A DNA stretch of 14,508 nucleotides from Spirochaetaceae bacterium. Its GTDB lineage: Bacteria > Spirochaetota > Spirochaetia > Treponematales > Treponemataceae. The notes under the pieces are model-generated. The model saw only the letters and a program-made list of their open reading frames with translations, was not told where the DNA came from and did no database searches. Shown one piece after another: positions 1 through 6,476 of this stretch. Numbering within the stretch: the stretch's first letter is position 1; each line of letters opens with the position of its first letter. Location: NCBI GenBank assembly GCA_031285525.1, contig JAITWB010000048.1, positions 1-14,508 of the forward strand, written 5' to 3'. The position numbers were made by a program, and so were the translations under genes.

Positions 1-1247
1 TTCGCTTCGGGCTTGATAAAGTCCTGTACTGCAGGGGTGACGCTGGTCGCCTTTTGCATCATCTCGAAGGCCGCCTCCTGGAGGGAGTTAAGACCGTCCG
101 GCTTGGGTGCGGGGTCAGCCAAAGCAGTCTGGGCGGTTCCTGCAGCCATGGTATTGATCACCTCATCGGTGGTCATGGCCTGGACAAAACTGACGGCGGC
201 TTCACGCATGGCAGGGTTGTTCCATGCCTTTCGTGTGATATAGTATCCCATAGAAAGACCGCCTACCAGGTCGGTAGCCCTCCGGGGGCCCTTGGCGGGA
301 ACAAAGGTTACTGTATAATCCCCGATACGATCGGCAGGGACATTGTGTATAATCTGATTCGTCTTCCATGAACCGTCAAGCGCAAAGGCAGCCTCTCCAT
401 CGTACATAGCCTGAAAGATTTCATCATCCGAAGCGCTCAGGGTATTCGGAGACAGAAAACCCCTCCGGTACAACTCCCGAATATCAGACAGACCTTCTGC
501 CCAAGCGTTGAAGGCGGCATCGGTTTCGCTTCGGGGTACCTCCAGATGACTGCCGGAACCGCCGCTGTTCATGATACAGAACTCGAACCAATAGTGGGGG
601 ATCTGCTGCAGGGAACAGGCGATGGGGACATAGCCCGCATCCAGTATCTTCTGACAGATAGCAAGAAACTCATCCCAGCTGGTATCGGAACCAGGAAGCT
701 CCACACCGCATTCTGCAAGGACTGCGGTATTGGCGAACAAACCCTCCCAATAACCGGAAGTAGGAATAACATAGACATTATTATCTACCGTGGAAGCAGC
801 CCCGGAGAGCTTTCCGGCGCTCATATTGCTTCCGTAACCGGGATAGACAGCCTGAATCTCGTCCAGAGAAACAACCTTACCCGCCTCGATAAAAGAAGCG
901 GCATCCACTCCGGTAAAGAAAAACAGCACTCCCGGCTCGCTTCCGGTTTCAAAATCTGCCACCACCTTGGCTTTCCATGACTCATCCGAAGTTTGAGACT
1001 CATCGATGACTTTGTTTCCGGTGGAAACCTCCCAGTCCCTATAAGCCTGCTCAAAGGCAGCCCGGTTCCCATCAGTTCCAGAAAAAGAAGAAACCACCCG
1101 CAGTTCGAGGGACAGAGCTTCTTCCTCCGAAACACTTATCGACCTGGGAGTACACCCGGCAAAAACAACAGCCGCCATAAAAACAAGAGTACCGATGCGG
1201 AATCCCGCACCGCAACAGAATGCAGTTCCGCTCAGGGATTTTGTCAT
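1..1247 (-). CDS. Extracellular solute-binding lipoprotein of a sugar ABC transporter (3' end beyond window)
   Basis: Open frame of 415 codons running off the window start. The N-terminus is a lipoprotein signal: a short positive region, a hydrophobic stretch (about residues 18-31) and a lipobox VFAGC with the acylated Cys at 32, so the protein should be anchored to a membrane. The mature part has the style of family 1 sugar-binding proteins (MalE/UgpB class): an early Phe/Asp-rich strand, a WEG motif near residue 165, a middle segment with FALDGSW, and a late region with GYYITRKAW. Such proteins deliver oligosaccharides to CUT1-type ABC permeases, which would lie past the window edge. The ATG overlaps the stop of the upstream kinase gene (ATGA), and a GGGAGG Shine-Dalgarno sits 6-7 bases upstream, so the two are translationally coupled. 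The substrate cannot be read from the sequence. Codons 46-49 (EALS) carry one copy of the dispersed 10-mer in antisense orientation. Confidence 0.85.
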   Translation of the reverse strand, partial: MTKSLSGTAFCCGAGFRIGTLVFMAAVVFAGCTPRSISVSEEEALSLELRVVSSFSGTDGNRAAFEQAYRDWEVSTGNKVIDESQTSDESWKAKVVADFETGSEPGVLFFFTGVDAASFIEAGKVVSLDEIQAVYPGYGSNMSAGKLSGAASTVDNNVYVIPTSGYWEGLFANTAVLAECGVELPGSDTSWDEFLAICQKILDAGYVPIACSLQQIPHYWFEFCIMNSGGSGSHLEVPRSETDAAFNAWAEGLSDIRELYRRGFLSPNTLSASDDEIFQAMYDGEAAFALDGSWKTNQIIHNVPADRIGDYTVTFVPAKGPRRATDLVGGLSMGYYITRKAWNNPAMREAAVSFVQAMTTDEVINTMAAGTAQTALADPAPKPDGLNSLQEAAFEMMQKATSVTPAVQDFIKPEA

Positions 1248-3037
1248 ACTGAACCTCCCGCATGTTCTTCAGCCCTGTTATGAATATGCATCGAAGATAT
1301 GGTATTCCCGTTTCCGCCGTTGCGTACAACAAGACCGCTCCGCTCACCGTAGAGTATCCGCAGCCGCTGATGCACATTCCGGATACCGATATTCCCGGAG
1401 TTCCTGCCCCCCAACACTTCAATGTAGAGCAGCCGATGCACCTTCTGTTCATCCGATTCCGACATGGGGCTGTTGTTTTCCACATCCAGCCTCATCCACT
1501 CATCATCGAGCTTCACTGCCCTGATAGTAATAATACCGTGATGGCGATTACTGACCCCATGTTCTACCGCATTTTCCACAATAGGCTGAAGAATGAGCCG
1601 AGGAACATTCCAATCCAGCAGTTGTTCATCGATCTCCCGCTGTACCTCAAGGCGCTTGCCGAACCGTTTCTGAATAATGAACAGATATGCATCGATATAC
1701 GTCAGCTCCTCTGACAGGGGAATAAGAGGACGGCTGTTCCTGTCCTGGGTTGCCCTGAGAATGGTCGAAAGGGATTCCATCATCTGGCTCACCTTATCGC
1801 ACCCGCTCAGACGGGCTTCCCAGTTGATGATCTCCAGGGTATTCCCGAGGAAGTGAGGATTTATCTGGCTCTGAAGAGCCATAATCCGGGCATCCCGCAA
1901 GGCGAGTTCCTCCCGGTACAGACATTCAAACTGATACTGCAATCGCGCGCTCATGGCGTTCATCTGAGAACCGAGATACACGAATTCTGCGCTCCCCAAA
2001 CGGCGGATCTCAGTCTGAGCCCCCAGCTCACCCCCTTCGATCTGCCCTGCAAGCCTACTGAGTCGGCTTATGGGACTGCTGATATAACGGATAAAGAAGA
2101 GCAAAACAAGAGCCAAGAGGGGCAGACTTATCAGGGTAATCAGCAGGATAATCAACAGGGGATTCCCCATTTCCCGAATCATCTCCCGAAGATCCGCTTC
2201 CATGGAATAACTAAAATCATAACGCTCCAAAGGAATAAAGGCTGATACCATCAGGCGGTCATCATCAAAGGAACTGAGATGAATATCCCGGGTTCCGTTA
2301 AAACCGCCCAGATTTTTGAGCTCTGTCCCCAAAATAGCCAAGGGAATATCATTAACATAGAGGGAGATATCGGTCAGCCAGGGAATTCCTCCGAGACGCT
2401 GAACCACACTCTCCAGATTTATTTCGGTAATCAGCAGCGCATACGGATTAAACCGGTTATCCCGCAGCGAAAGATTGCGAATTAAGTAAAACCGCTCATC
2501 GGTTCTGAAAAACCCGACATTGGTATCCAGAGTATCCATCATCGCAGACGCCTGCTCACTGGAACCGTTGGTATAGAATTCCAGAGCCTCCGGCGCCACC
2601 AAGCTTGTAGGGTTATACGTAAAACAACGAAGCATCTCCCCGTCGGGAACCTCAGGAAAGAGCAAATAAGCCGCTGATATCACCTGACTCCGGGAATATT
2701 GTTGGGAGAGGAATTCACGGCAAATATTAGTGAGCTCCGGCAGATTTCCATCGTTCTCGTACTGCATATAGGCAAGTCGAATCGTGGGGACATAGCTAAT
2801 ATTCAAGGCTGAATAGATGGCGATATCCAGATCCCGCTGCACATTGGAAGCGGCATTTTCAATTGTGGCGGTCACAATATCGGACACACGCTCTTTCGTG
2901 CTCCGGGTTGAAAGAAAACCGCTTACGATGAGGATGACGAACACCGGAAGAATCCAGCCTATGAGAATAAGGGTCACCAATGCCCAACGGAGGGAAAAAG
3001 AAGCTCTGTCCCCCTTGTTCTGACCAGTCTTTGCCAT
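1244..3037 (-). CDS. Sensor histidine kinase, YesM/LytS type
   Basis: 597 residues from the ATG at 3037. This start is preferred over an upstream TTG because GAGGGG lies 5 bases before it. Order of parts: TM1 (about 17-42), an extracytoplasmic sensor region (43-291), TM2 (292-316), a HAMP linker (317-370), then the His_kinase module with phospho-acceptor His395 in QINPHFLGNT, and an ATPase domain with N-box ILQPIVENAVEHG (483-495) and a G2 box SGNIGIRNVHQRL (547-559). This is the Bacillus YesM-type architecture, which usually pairs with an AraC-type response regulator; none is in the window. The place where the Asp of the G1 box (DNGxG) is expected reads VENNSPM (519-525), so the nucleotide-binding Asp seems absent. 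The gene is followed with ATGA overlap by a sugar-binding lipoprotein, suggesting a sugar-sensing or uptake locus. Two copies of the 10-mer repeat are inside the gene (residues 9-12 GDRA and 237-240 GTEL). Confidence 0.9.
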   Translation of the reverse strand: MAKTGQNKGDRASFSLRWALVTLILIGWILPVFVILIVSGFLSTRSTKERVSDIVTATIENAASNVQRDLDIAIYSALNISYVPTIRLAYMQYENDGNLPELTNICREFLSQQYSRSQVISAAYLLFPEVPDGEMLRCFTYNPTSLVAPEALEFYTNGSSEQASAMMDTLDTNVGFFRTDERFYLIRNLSLRDNRFNPYALLITEINLESVVQRLGGIPWLTDISLYVNDIPLAILGTELKNLGGFNGTRDIHLSSFDDDRLMVSAFIPLERYDFSYSMEADLREMIREMGNPLLIILLITLISLPLLALVLLFFIRYISSPISRLSRLAGQIEGGELGAQTEIRRLGSAEFVYLGSQMNAMSARLQYQFECLYREELALRDARIMALQSQINPHFLGNTLEIINWEARLSGCDKVSQMMESLSTILRATQDRNSRPLIPLSEELTYIDAYLFIIQKRFGKRLEVQREIDEQLLDWNVPRLILQPIVENAVEHGVSNRHHGIITIRAVKLDDEWMRLDVENNSPMSESDEQKVHRLLYIEVLGGRNSGNIGIRNVHQRLRILYGERSGLVVRNGGNGNTISSMHIHNRAEEHAGGSV

Positions 3038-3049
3038 GAAGCCCCTCAA

Positions 3050-3106
3050 CAAAAAAAGACAATGGTACGGAAACCGCTCAACAAAAGCGCTCCCCGTACC
3101 ATTGTC
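3050..3106 (-). terminator. Rho-independent terminator after the GH94 gene
   Basis: Perfect 13-bp inverted repeat 3058-3070 / 3094-3106 with a 23-nt loop, followed on the minus strand by a run of seven T (3057-3051). It lies 52 bases past the phosphorylase stop. The T-run ends only about 13 bases before the kinase ATG, so this structure occupies nearly all of the kinase leader and could also act as an attenuator. Confidence 0.85.
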
Positions 3107-3135
3107 ATCATATCACATTCTTGTCACTAAAGAAA
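3107..3135 (-). promoter_or_regulatory. Candidate promoter for the kinase / sugar-binding protein operon
   Basis: On the minus strand TTTCTT (3135-3130), 17-bp spacer, TATGAT (3112-3107), with TG one base upstream of the -10 (extended -10). The predicted start near 3100 falls inside the left arm of the terminator hairpin. The -35 is weak, so the call rests mainly on the extended -10. Confidence 0.4.
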
Positions 3136-3158
3136 CTGCAAACGTAGTTCTGCGAACT

Positions 3159-5546
3159 TTAGCCCATCACAACCTTTACTTCACAGCTCTGTCCCTTGGG
3201 AAGAACAGGAATAGTATCGGCTTTCTTGCCGTCTACAAAAATCTCTGCAACGCCCTTGGACACGTGCTTGGGGTTTTCCACGGTGATATTGTAGTTTGCA
3301 CCACGGAAACGCCTGACAGCCTTGAATCCGTCCCAATCCTTCGGGATACAGGGATTAACCTCAAGGGAGTTGAAGTCAGGCCGAATACCCAGCATATAGT
3401 GGGTAACCGCAAAGTAGCTCCAGCCGCCGGACCCGGTCATAAAGGGATGGTGAGCTTCGCCGAAAGCGGTATGATCCCGTCCGGAGATGAACTGACAGTA
3501 GCTGTAGGGTTCAGCCTTGCGGATCTCGATCATGTCGTTCTGCTTGGCAGGGCAGAGACTGTCATAGAGTTCCATAGCTCTGTCCCCACGGCCAAGAATA
3601 CATTCGGCTACCCATGCCCAGGGATTGGGATGGCTGAATATGGCGGCGTTTTCTTTGAGTCCTGGGTATACCCGGGTAACGAAACCGACATCTTCATCCG
3701 GCACAGTGTATGCAGGTGCATTCAACATAATACCGTAAGGTGTTCCGAGGTATTCCCGGATAGAATCCATCGCTATCTCGCCCTTCTCCTGTCCTGCAGC
3801 ACCGCAGATAACTGCCCAGGTATTGCTTTCAAGGTGAATTTTGCCTTCCTTGTCTGCATCGGTTCCGATGGGGCGTCCCTTCTTGGTAAACCCGCGGAGG
3901 AACCACTTGCCGTCCCAGAGCTGTTTCTCACAGACTTCGGTCACTTTCTTCTGCATTGCGCTGAAGTGCTCAGCATCCTTGTCCCGTCCGAACTGCTTTG
4001 CCAATTTAACAAAATTGTCCAGCGCCCAGATGTGGAGGTAGCTTACCAGAGCGCTTTCACCGCCGCCCAGGTTGAGACAGTCGTTCCAGTCAGCCTTCAG
4101 ACCCTGGCAGATACCGTGCTGTCCGACCATCCGTCCGGAGAACTCCAGAATAGCTTTCATGTGGTCGTATACTGTGTCTTCACCGCCGTCCGCATAGGGA
4201 ACCTTGCGGTCGATAAAGGCATTGTCTCCGGTTTCGCAGATGTATTCTACGATGGAAGGAATCAGCCAGAGGGCGTCGTCGCTGCACGCATCCTCGATGC
4301 CGTGGACAAAGGAGGTCCCGGCAGGTGTGGGAACCACTGTGGGGCTCTTGAACGCCTCTGTCTTGCCCTTCTCGAACCACTCGGGTTCAAAGAGGTGAAG
4401 ACCGTATCCTGCCTTGGTCAGTCCGTTGAGGAGATGAAGAATCCGCTCTTCGCATTTCTCCGGATCTGCGTGGGGTACGCACATCGAATCCTGTGCAGTA
4501 TCCCGATATCCGAGACCTGTCCGTCCGCCGACTTCGATGAAGCTTGCGAACCGGGAGAACTTGACGTTCACTTCGCTCTGGTAGAAGGTCCAGATGTTGA
4601 TCATGGTGTTCATGTCACTGTTGGGGGTCGAAATCTGGAGAGCCGTACACTTCTCGTCCCAGTAAGCGGCAAGTTCCTGCATAGCTCTGTCCCTTGACTC
4701 AGGGGTTGCAAACTTCTGCCGGACCCGAACACCCTCTGCACGCCGACCTTCACCGAGCATGAAACAGGCGCGGAAGGTTCCATTTTTGTCCAGCGCTACC
4801 CGCTTGTGCAGGGAGGCACACTGGTTCCCGCCGTTCTGGAAGAAGCCCGAAAGCTCGCCCTTCTCTACTCCGATAGGATTGTTTTCGGTGCGGTACAGAC
4901 CGAGAAATGCATCCCGGTCGGCATCAAAACTGTCGGGGGTAAAATCAGCGGCAAAATACTGCCAGCCGTTCTGCTCATAGTGCAGATCCTGCTCGATGAT
5001 GCCGTCGGCGTAGTCGGCTCCGGCACAGTAGAGGCTCATCTGAAAGTTTCTGTTATCGATGTTTATGTGGTGAAAGCTCAGTTCTGCATAGGAGAAAACG
5101 CTCAGCTTCCGATTGCGTCCTGAGCGATCTTCGATCTTCAGATCCCACAGTTCTACTGCCTCTCCCCGAGGGATGAACAGTGTCTGCTCGGCATAGATTC
5201 CGTTATATTCACAGGTATAGACTGAATAGGAGAGTCCATGACGACAGGTGTATTTTGCCTGATCCAGGGGCTTTCCGACAGGCTGCCAGCTGACGCTCCA
5301 GTAGTCTCCGGTTTCATCATCACGGATGTAGATATAGTGTCCGGGACGATCCATGGGGATACTGTTTCCCCGAAACCGAGTGATGCGGTGATATTCCGCA
5401 GACTTGTAAAACAGGTAGCCACCAGCGGTATGGTTTATAACGCCGATCAAATCCTCGGTACCAAGATAATTGGTCCAGCTCGTGGGAAGATCAACCCTGT
5501 CGATTACATATTCCCGTTTTTCATTGTCAAAATGACCATACTGCAT
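3159..5546 (-). CDS. chbP: GH94 glycoside phosphorylase, probably N,N'-diacetylchitobiose phosphorylase
   Basis: 795 residues, the usual size for GH94 disaccharide phosphorylases (about 790-820). These cytoplasmic enzymes cleave a beta-1,4 disaccharide with inorganic phosphate, giving a sugar 1-phosphate and saving ATP. Visible family features: N-terminal beta-sandwich (about 1-270) with GTEDLIGVINHTAGGY-type start, a linker, and an (alpha/alpha)6 barrel. The barrel holds IEVGGRTGLGYRDTAQD (337-353), the catalytic-acid motif ADWNDCLNLGGGES with Asp489 as likely proton donor, SHPNPWAW (638-645) and TGSGGWSYF (704-712) at the phosphate site. From memory the sequence resembles the Vibrio chitobiose phosphorylase (DRPGHYIYIRDD, GDYWSVSWQPV) more than clostridial cellobiose phosphorylase, so chbP is the best name, but cellobiose or another substrate is possible. 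AGGAGG lies 7 bases before the ATG. The gene has its own promoter and terminator. Three copies of the dispersed 10-mer are inside it, reading GQS (785-787) and DRA (655-657 and 286-288). Confidence 0.85.
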   Translation of the reverse strand: MQYGHFDNEKREYVIDRVDLPTSWTNYLGTEDLIGVINHTAGGYLFYKSAEYHRITRFRGNSIPMDRPGHYIYIRDDETGDYWSVSWQPVGKPLDQAKYTCRHGLSYSVYTCEYNGIYAEQTLFIPRGEAVELWDLKIEDRSGRNRKLSVFSYAELSFHHINIDNRNFQMSLYCAGADYADGIIEQDLHYEQNGWQYFAADFTPDSFDADRDAFLGLYRTENNPIGVEKGELSGFFQNGGNQCASLHKRVALDKNGTFRACFMLGEGRRAEGVRVRQKFATPESRDRAMQELAAYWDEKCTALQISTPNSDMNTMINIWTFYQSEVNVKFSRFASFIEVGGRTGLGYRDTAQDSMCVPHADPEKCEERILHLLNGLTKAGYGLHLFEPEWFEKGKTEAFKSPTVVPTPAGTSFVHGIEDACSDDALWLIPSIVEYICETGDNAFIDRKVPYADGGEDTVYDHMKAILEFSGRMVGQHGICQGLKADWNDCLNLGGGESALVSYLHIWALDNFVKLAKQFGRDKDAEHFSAMQKKVTEVCEKQLWDGKWFLRGFTKKGRPIGTDADKEGKIHLESNTWAVICGAAGQEKGEIAMDSIREYLGTPYGIMLNAPAYTVPDEDVGFVTRVYPGLKENAAIFSHPNPWAWVAECILGRGDRAMELYDSLCPAKQNDMIEIRKAEPYSYCQFISGRDHTAFGEAHHPFMTGSGGWSYFAVTHYMLGIRPDFNSLEVNPCIPKDWDGFKAVRRFRGANYNITVENPKHVSKGVAEIFVDGKKADTIPVLPKGQSCEVKVVMG

Positions 5547-5651
5547 TACGCACTCCTCCTAAAATAGGACTTAACTGCCTTCAGCATACCCTATTCTCCA
5601 TTAATTATAAATAGCCCCAATCGGCATTTCGTTGCTTTTTCTTGTCAAAAA

Positions 5652-5670
5652 CATGAGCAACCTTCTCATG
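5652..5670 (-). promoter_or_regulatory. Operator-like dyad over the GH94 transcription start
   Basis: CATGAG, 7 bases, CTCATG: a perfect 6-bp inverted repeat that begins right after the -10 box and covers the predicted start site. That is a typical position for a repressor. A second dyad, GTTGCT (5631-5636) / AGCAAC (5656-5661), overlaps it. The binding protein is unknown. Confidence 0.4.
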
Positions 5671-5700
5671 ATTATCCGAACACTTTGAAGGTATTGTCAA
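5671..5700 (-). promoter_or_regulatory. Sigma-70-type promoter for the GH94 gene
   Basis: On the minus strand a perfect -35 TTGACA (5700-5695), an 18-bp spacer and a -10 GATAAT (5676-5671). The predicted start is near 5664, giving a leader of about 118 nt to the ATG at 5546. This is the best promoter match seen in the window. Confidence 0.65.
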
Positions 5701-5729
5701 GCCCTTTATCGTCTTTATTAGCGCATTTC

Positions 5730-5835
5730 GCTCTGTCCCTCAGTTGTTTTCCATTAGTAATTGGCTCTGTCCCCCAATCGCTTTCCATCCAGTTTTAAAA
5801 CCTCTGTCCCTCTTTCCTTCGAATGGGGACAGAGC
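5730..5835. repeat. Cluster of four RAYT-linked repeat copies
   Basis: Contains GCTCTGTCCC at 5730-5739 and 5764-5773, CCTCTGTCCC at 5801-5810 (one mismatch) and GGGACAGAGC at 5826-5835. The copies at 5761-5774 and 5825-5838 extend to a perfect 14-bp inverted repeat (TTGGCTCTGTCCCC). The last two copies can form a 9-bp hairpin with a 15-nt loop (5802-5834). This arrangement of tandem and inverted copies beside a RAYT gene resembles REP/BIME clusters. Confidence 0.85.
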
Positions 5836-5922
5836 CAAAAACGACAGAATCACACTGCAATTTTTTTTAAAATTTTTTCAAAAAAGTACTGAAAATCACC
5901 ACTCTTCCCCAATATATATTGC

Positions 5923-6378
5923 ATGAGAAAGTGCAGAGTCTTAAAAGAAGGGGCGTACTATCACGTCATCACCCGGATCAACAGAAACGATGGTTTCCTG
6001 TTGTCAAAACAAGCCAAAACCCTTTTCCTAAAGGTACTCAAGGAGGCCCAAACAAAGTATCGCTTTATCCTGAAAAACTACACCGTAATGCCGAATCACT
6101 ATCACTTATTGATTAAGCCATTGCCAGGAGAGAACCTTTCGAGAATAATGCAATGGATAAACTCTGTCTTTGCGATGAGAACCAACAAACTGGTCGGAAG
6201 TACCGGTCATGTCTGGGGGCAGCGTTTCTTCAGCAGAGTTGTGCAGGATATTGCAGACAGTCTCCGTGTAAGCAACTACATCGACGAAAATGCAGTAAAG
6301 GCGCAGCTGGTAACCCATGCGGAGGAATGGGAATTTTGCCATAAGTTTTTCCTTATTCAGGAGCAGTTACGGAGTTAA
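5923..6378 (+). CDS. REP-associated tyrosine transposase (RAYT, Y1_Tnp family)
   Basis: 151 residues of the IS200-like HUH transposase family. The N-terminus LKEGAYYHVITRINR is the usual RAYT opening. The metal-binding HUH motif is MPNHYHLLIKP (His59, His61). GHVWGQRFFSRVV (95-107) is the conserved basic region, and the catalytic tyrosine is Tyr119 in SNYIDENAVKA, so the active-site residues are intact. RAYTs nick single-stranded DNA at REP-like repeats and are held responsible for REP dispersal. No Shine-Dalgarno precedes the ATG, and an A/T-rich block lies upstream, so translation may be weak. The gene converges with uvrC. The reading frame just after TTTTTCC at 6346-6352 looks coding in the -1 frame, so the C-terminus may be altered by a frameshift. 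Confidence 0.88.
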   Translation: MRKCRVLKEGAYYHVITRINRNDGFLLSKQAKTLFLKVLKEAQTKYRFILKNYTVMPNHYHLLIKPLPGENLSRIMQWINSVFAMRTNKLVGSTGHVWGQRFFSRVVQDIADSLRVSNYIDENAVKAQLVTHAEEWEFCHKFFLIQEQLRS

Positions 6379-6476
6379 GCGATAGGGTGCAGGCAGGCTA
6401 TCTCAAGGGCTTTACCACAGGCACGGCGCAACTCATCAGGGAACTGAAAGAGGGACAGAGCTTTAAAAACTATCCC
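6345..6476 (+). pseudogene. Possible frameshifted C-terminal part of the RAYT gene
   Basis: In the -1 frame relative to the RAYT gene, about 44 codons from 6345 read as ordinary protein (for example AVTELSDRVQAGYLKG, then AQLIRELKEGQSFKNY), with codon use like a real gene. The in-frame TAA at 6342 places any frame change between 6345 and the RAYT stop. The T-run at 6346-6350 is the obvious slip point. It could be a decayed transposase C-terminus, a programmed -1 frameshift product, or chance. The frame stays open into the antisense of uvrC, so its true end is unclear. Confidence 0.3.
6446..6471 (+). repeat. Right-hand inverted repeat of the RAYT unit
   Basis: Carries an exact 10-mer (6452-6461) and matches the reverse complement of 5791-5816 at 24 of 26 positions. 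It overlaps the last two bases of the uvrC stop codon (6470-6472), so the end of uvrC coincides with the element boundary. Confidence 0.7.

Larger units (their letters stand above)
5547..5922. other. Intergenic region between the GH94 and RAYT genes
   Basis: 376 bases between divergent genes. Right to left on the minus strand it holds the phosphorylase promoter and dyad (5652-5700) and a leader of roughly 118 nt. The middle part (5730-5835) is a cluster of four copies (three exact, one with a mismatch) of the 10-mer repeat, and 5859-5886 is a T/A-tract block. A second possible -10 (TATAAT, 5609-5604 minus strand) has no convincing -35. No gene or RNA gene was recognised here. Confidence 0.7.
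5791..6471 (+). mobile_element. RAYT unit bounded by 26-bp inverted repeats
   Basis: The 26 bases at 5791-5816 and at 6446-6471 are inverted repeats of each other, matching at 24 of 26 positions. Both contain the GGGACAGAG core followed by an A/T-rich arm (TTTAAAAACT or TTTTAAAACT). They enclose the RAYT gene (5923-6378). This is what a transposase gene packed between its own REP-like ends (a 'REPtron') should look like. No target-site duplication was identified, and no IS200/605 accessory gene (TnpB) is present, so recent mobility is not shown. Confidence 0.65.

Noticed and set aside
3036..4697. 553-codon plus-strand open frame across the GH94 gene
   Set aside because: Antisense shadow of a well-conserved phosphorylase; no family motifs, no Shine-Dalgarno, and it starts inside the terminator region.
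5604..5609. TATAAT as the GH94 promoter -10
   Set aside because: No reasonable -35 at 16-18 bp; the TTGACA/GATAAT pair at 5671-5700 is much better.
5730..5835. CRISPR array from closely spaced identical repeats
   Set aside because: Repeats are only 10-14 bp, spacing is irregular and orientation alternates; no cas genes.
5923..6378. Complete IS200/IS605 insertion sequence
   Set aside because: No TnpB or subterminal IS605-type hairpins recognised; protein motifs fit the RAYT branch better.
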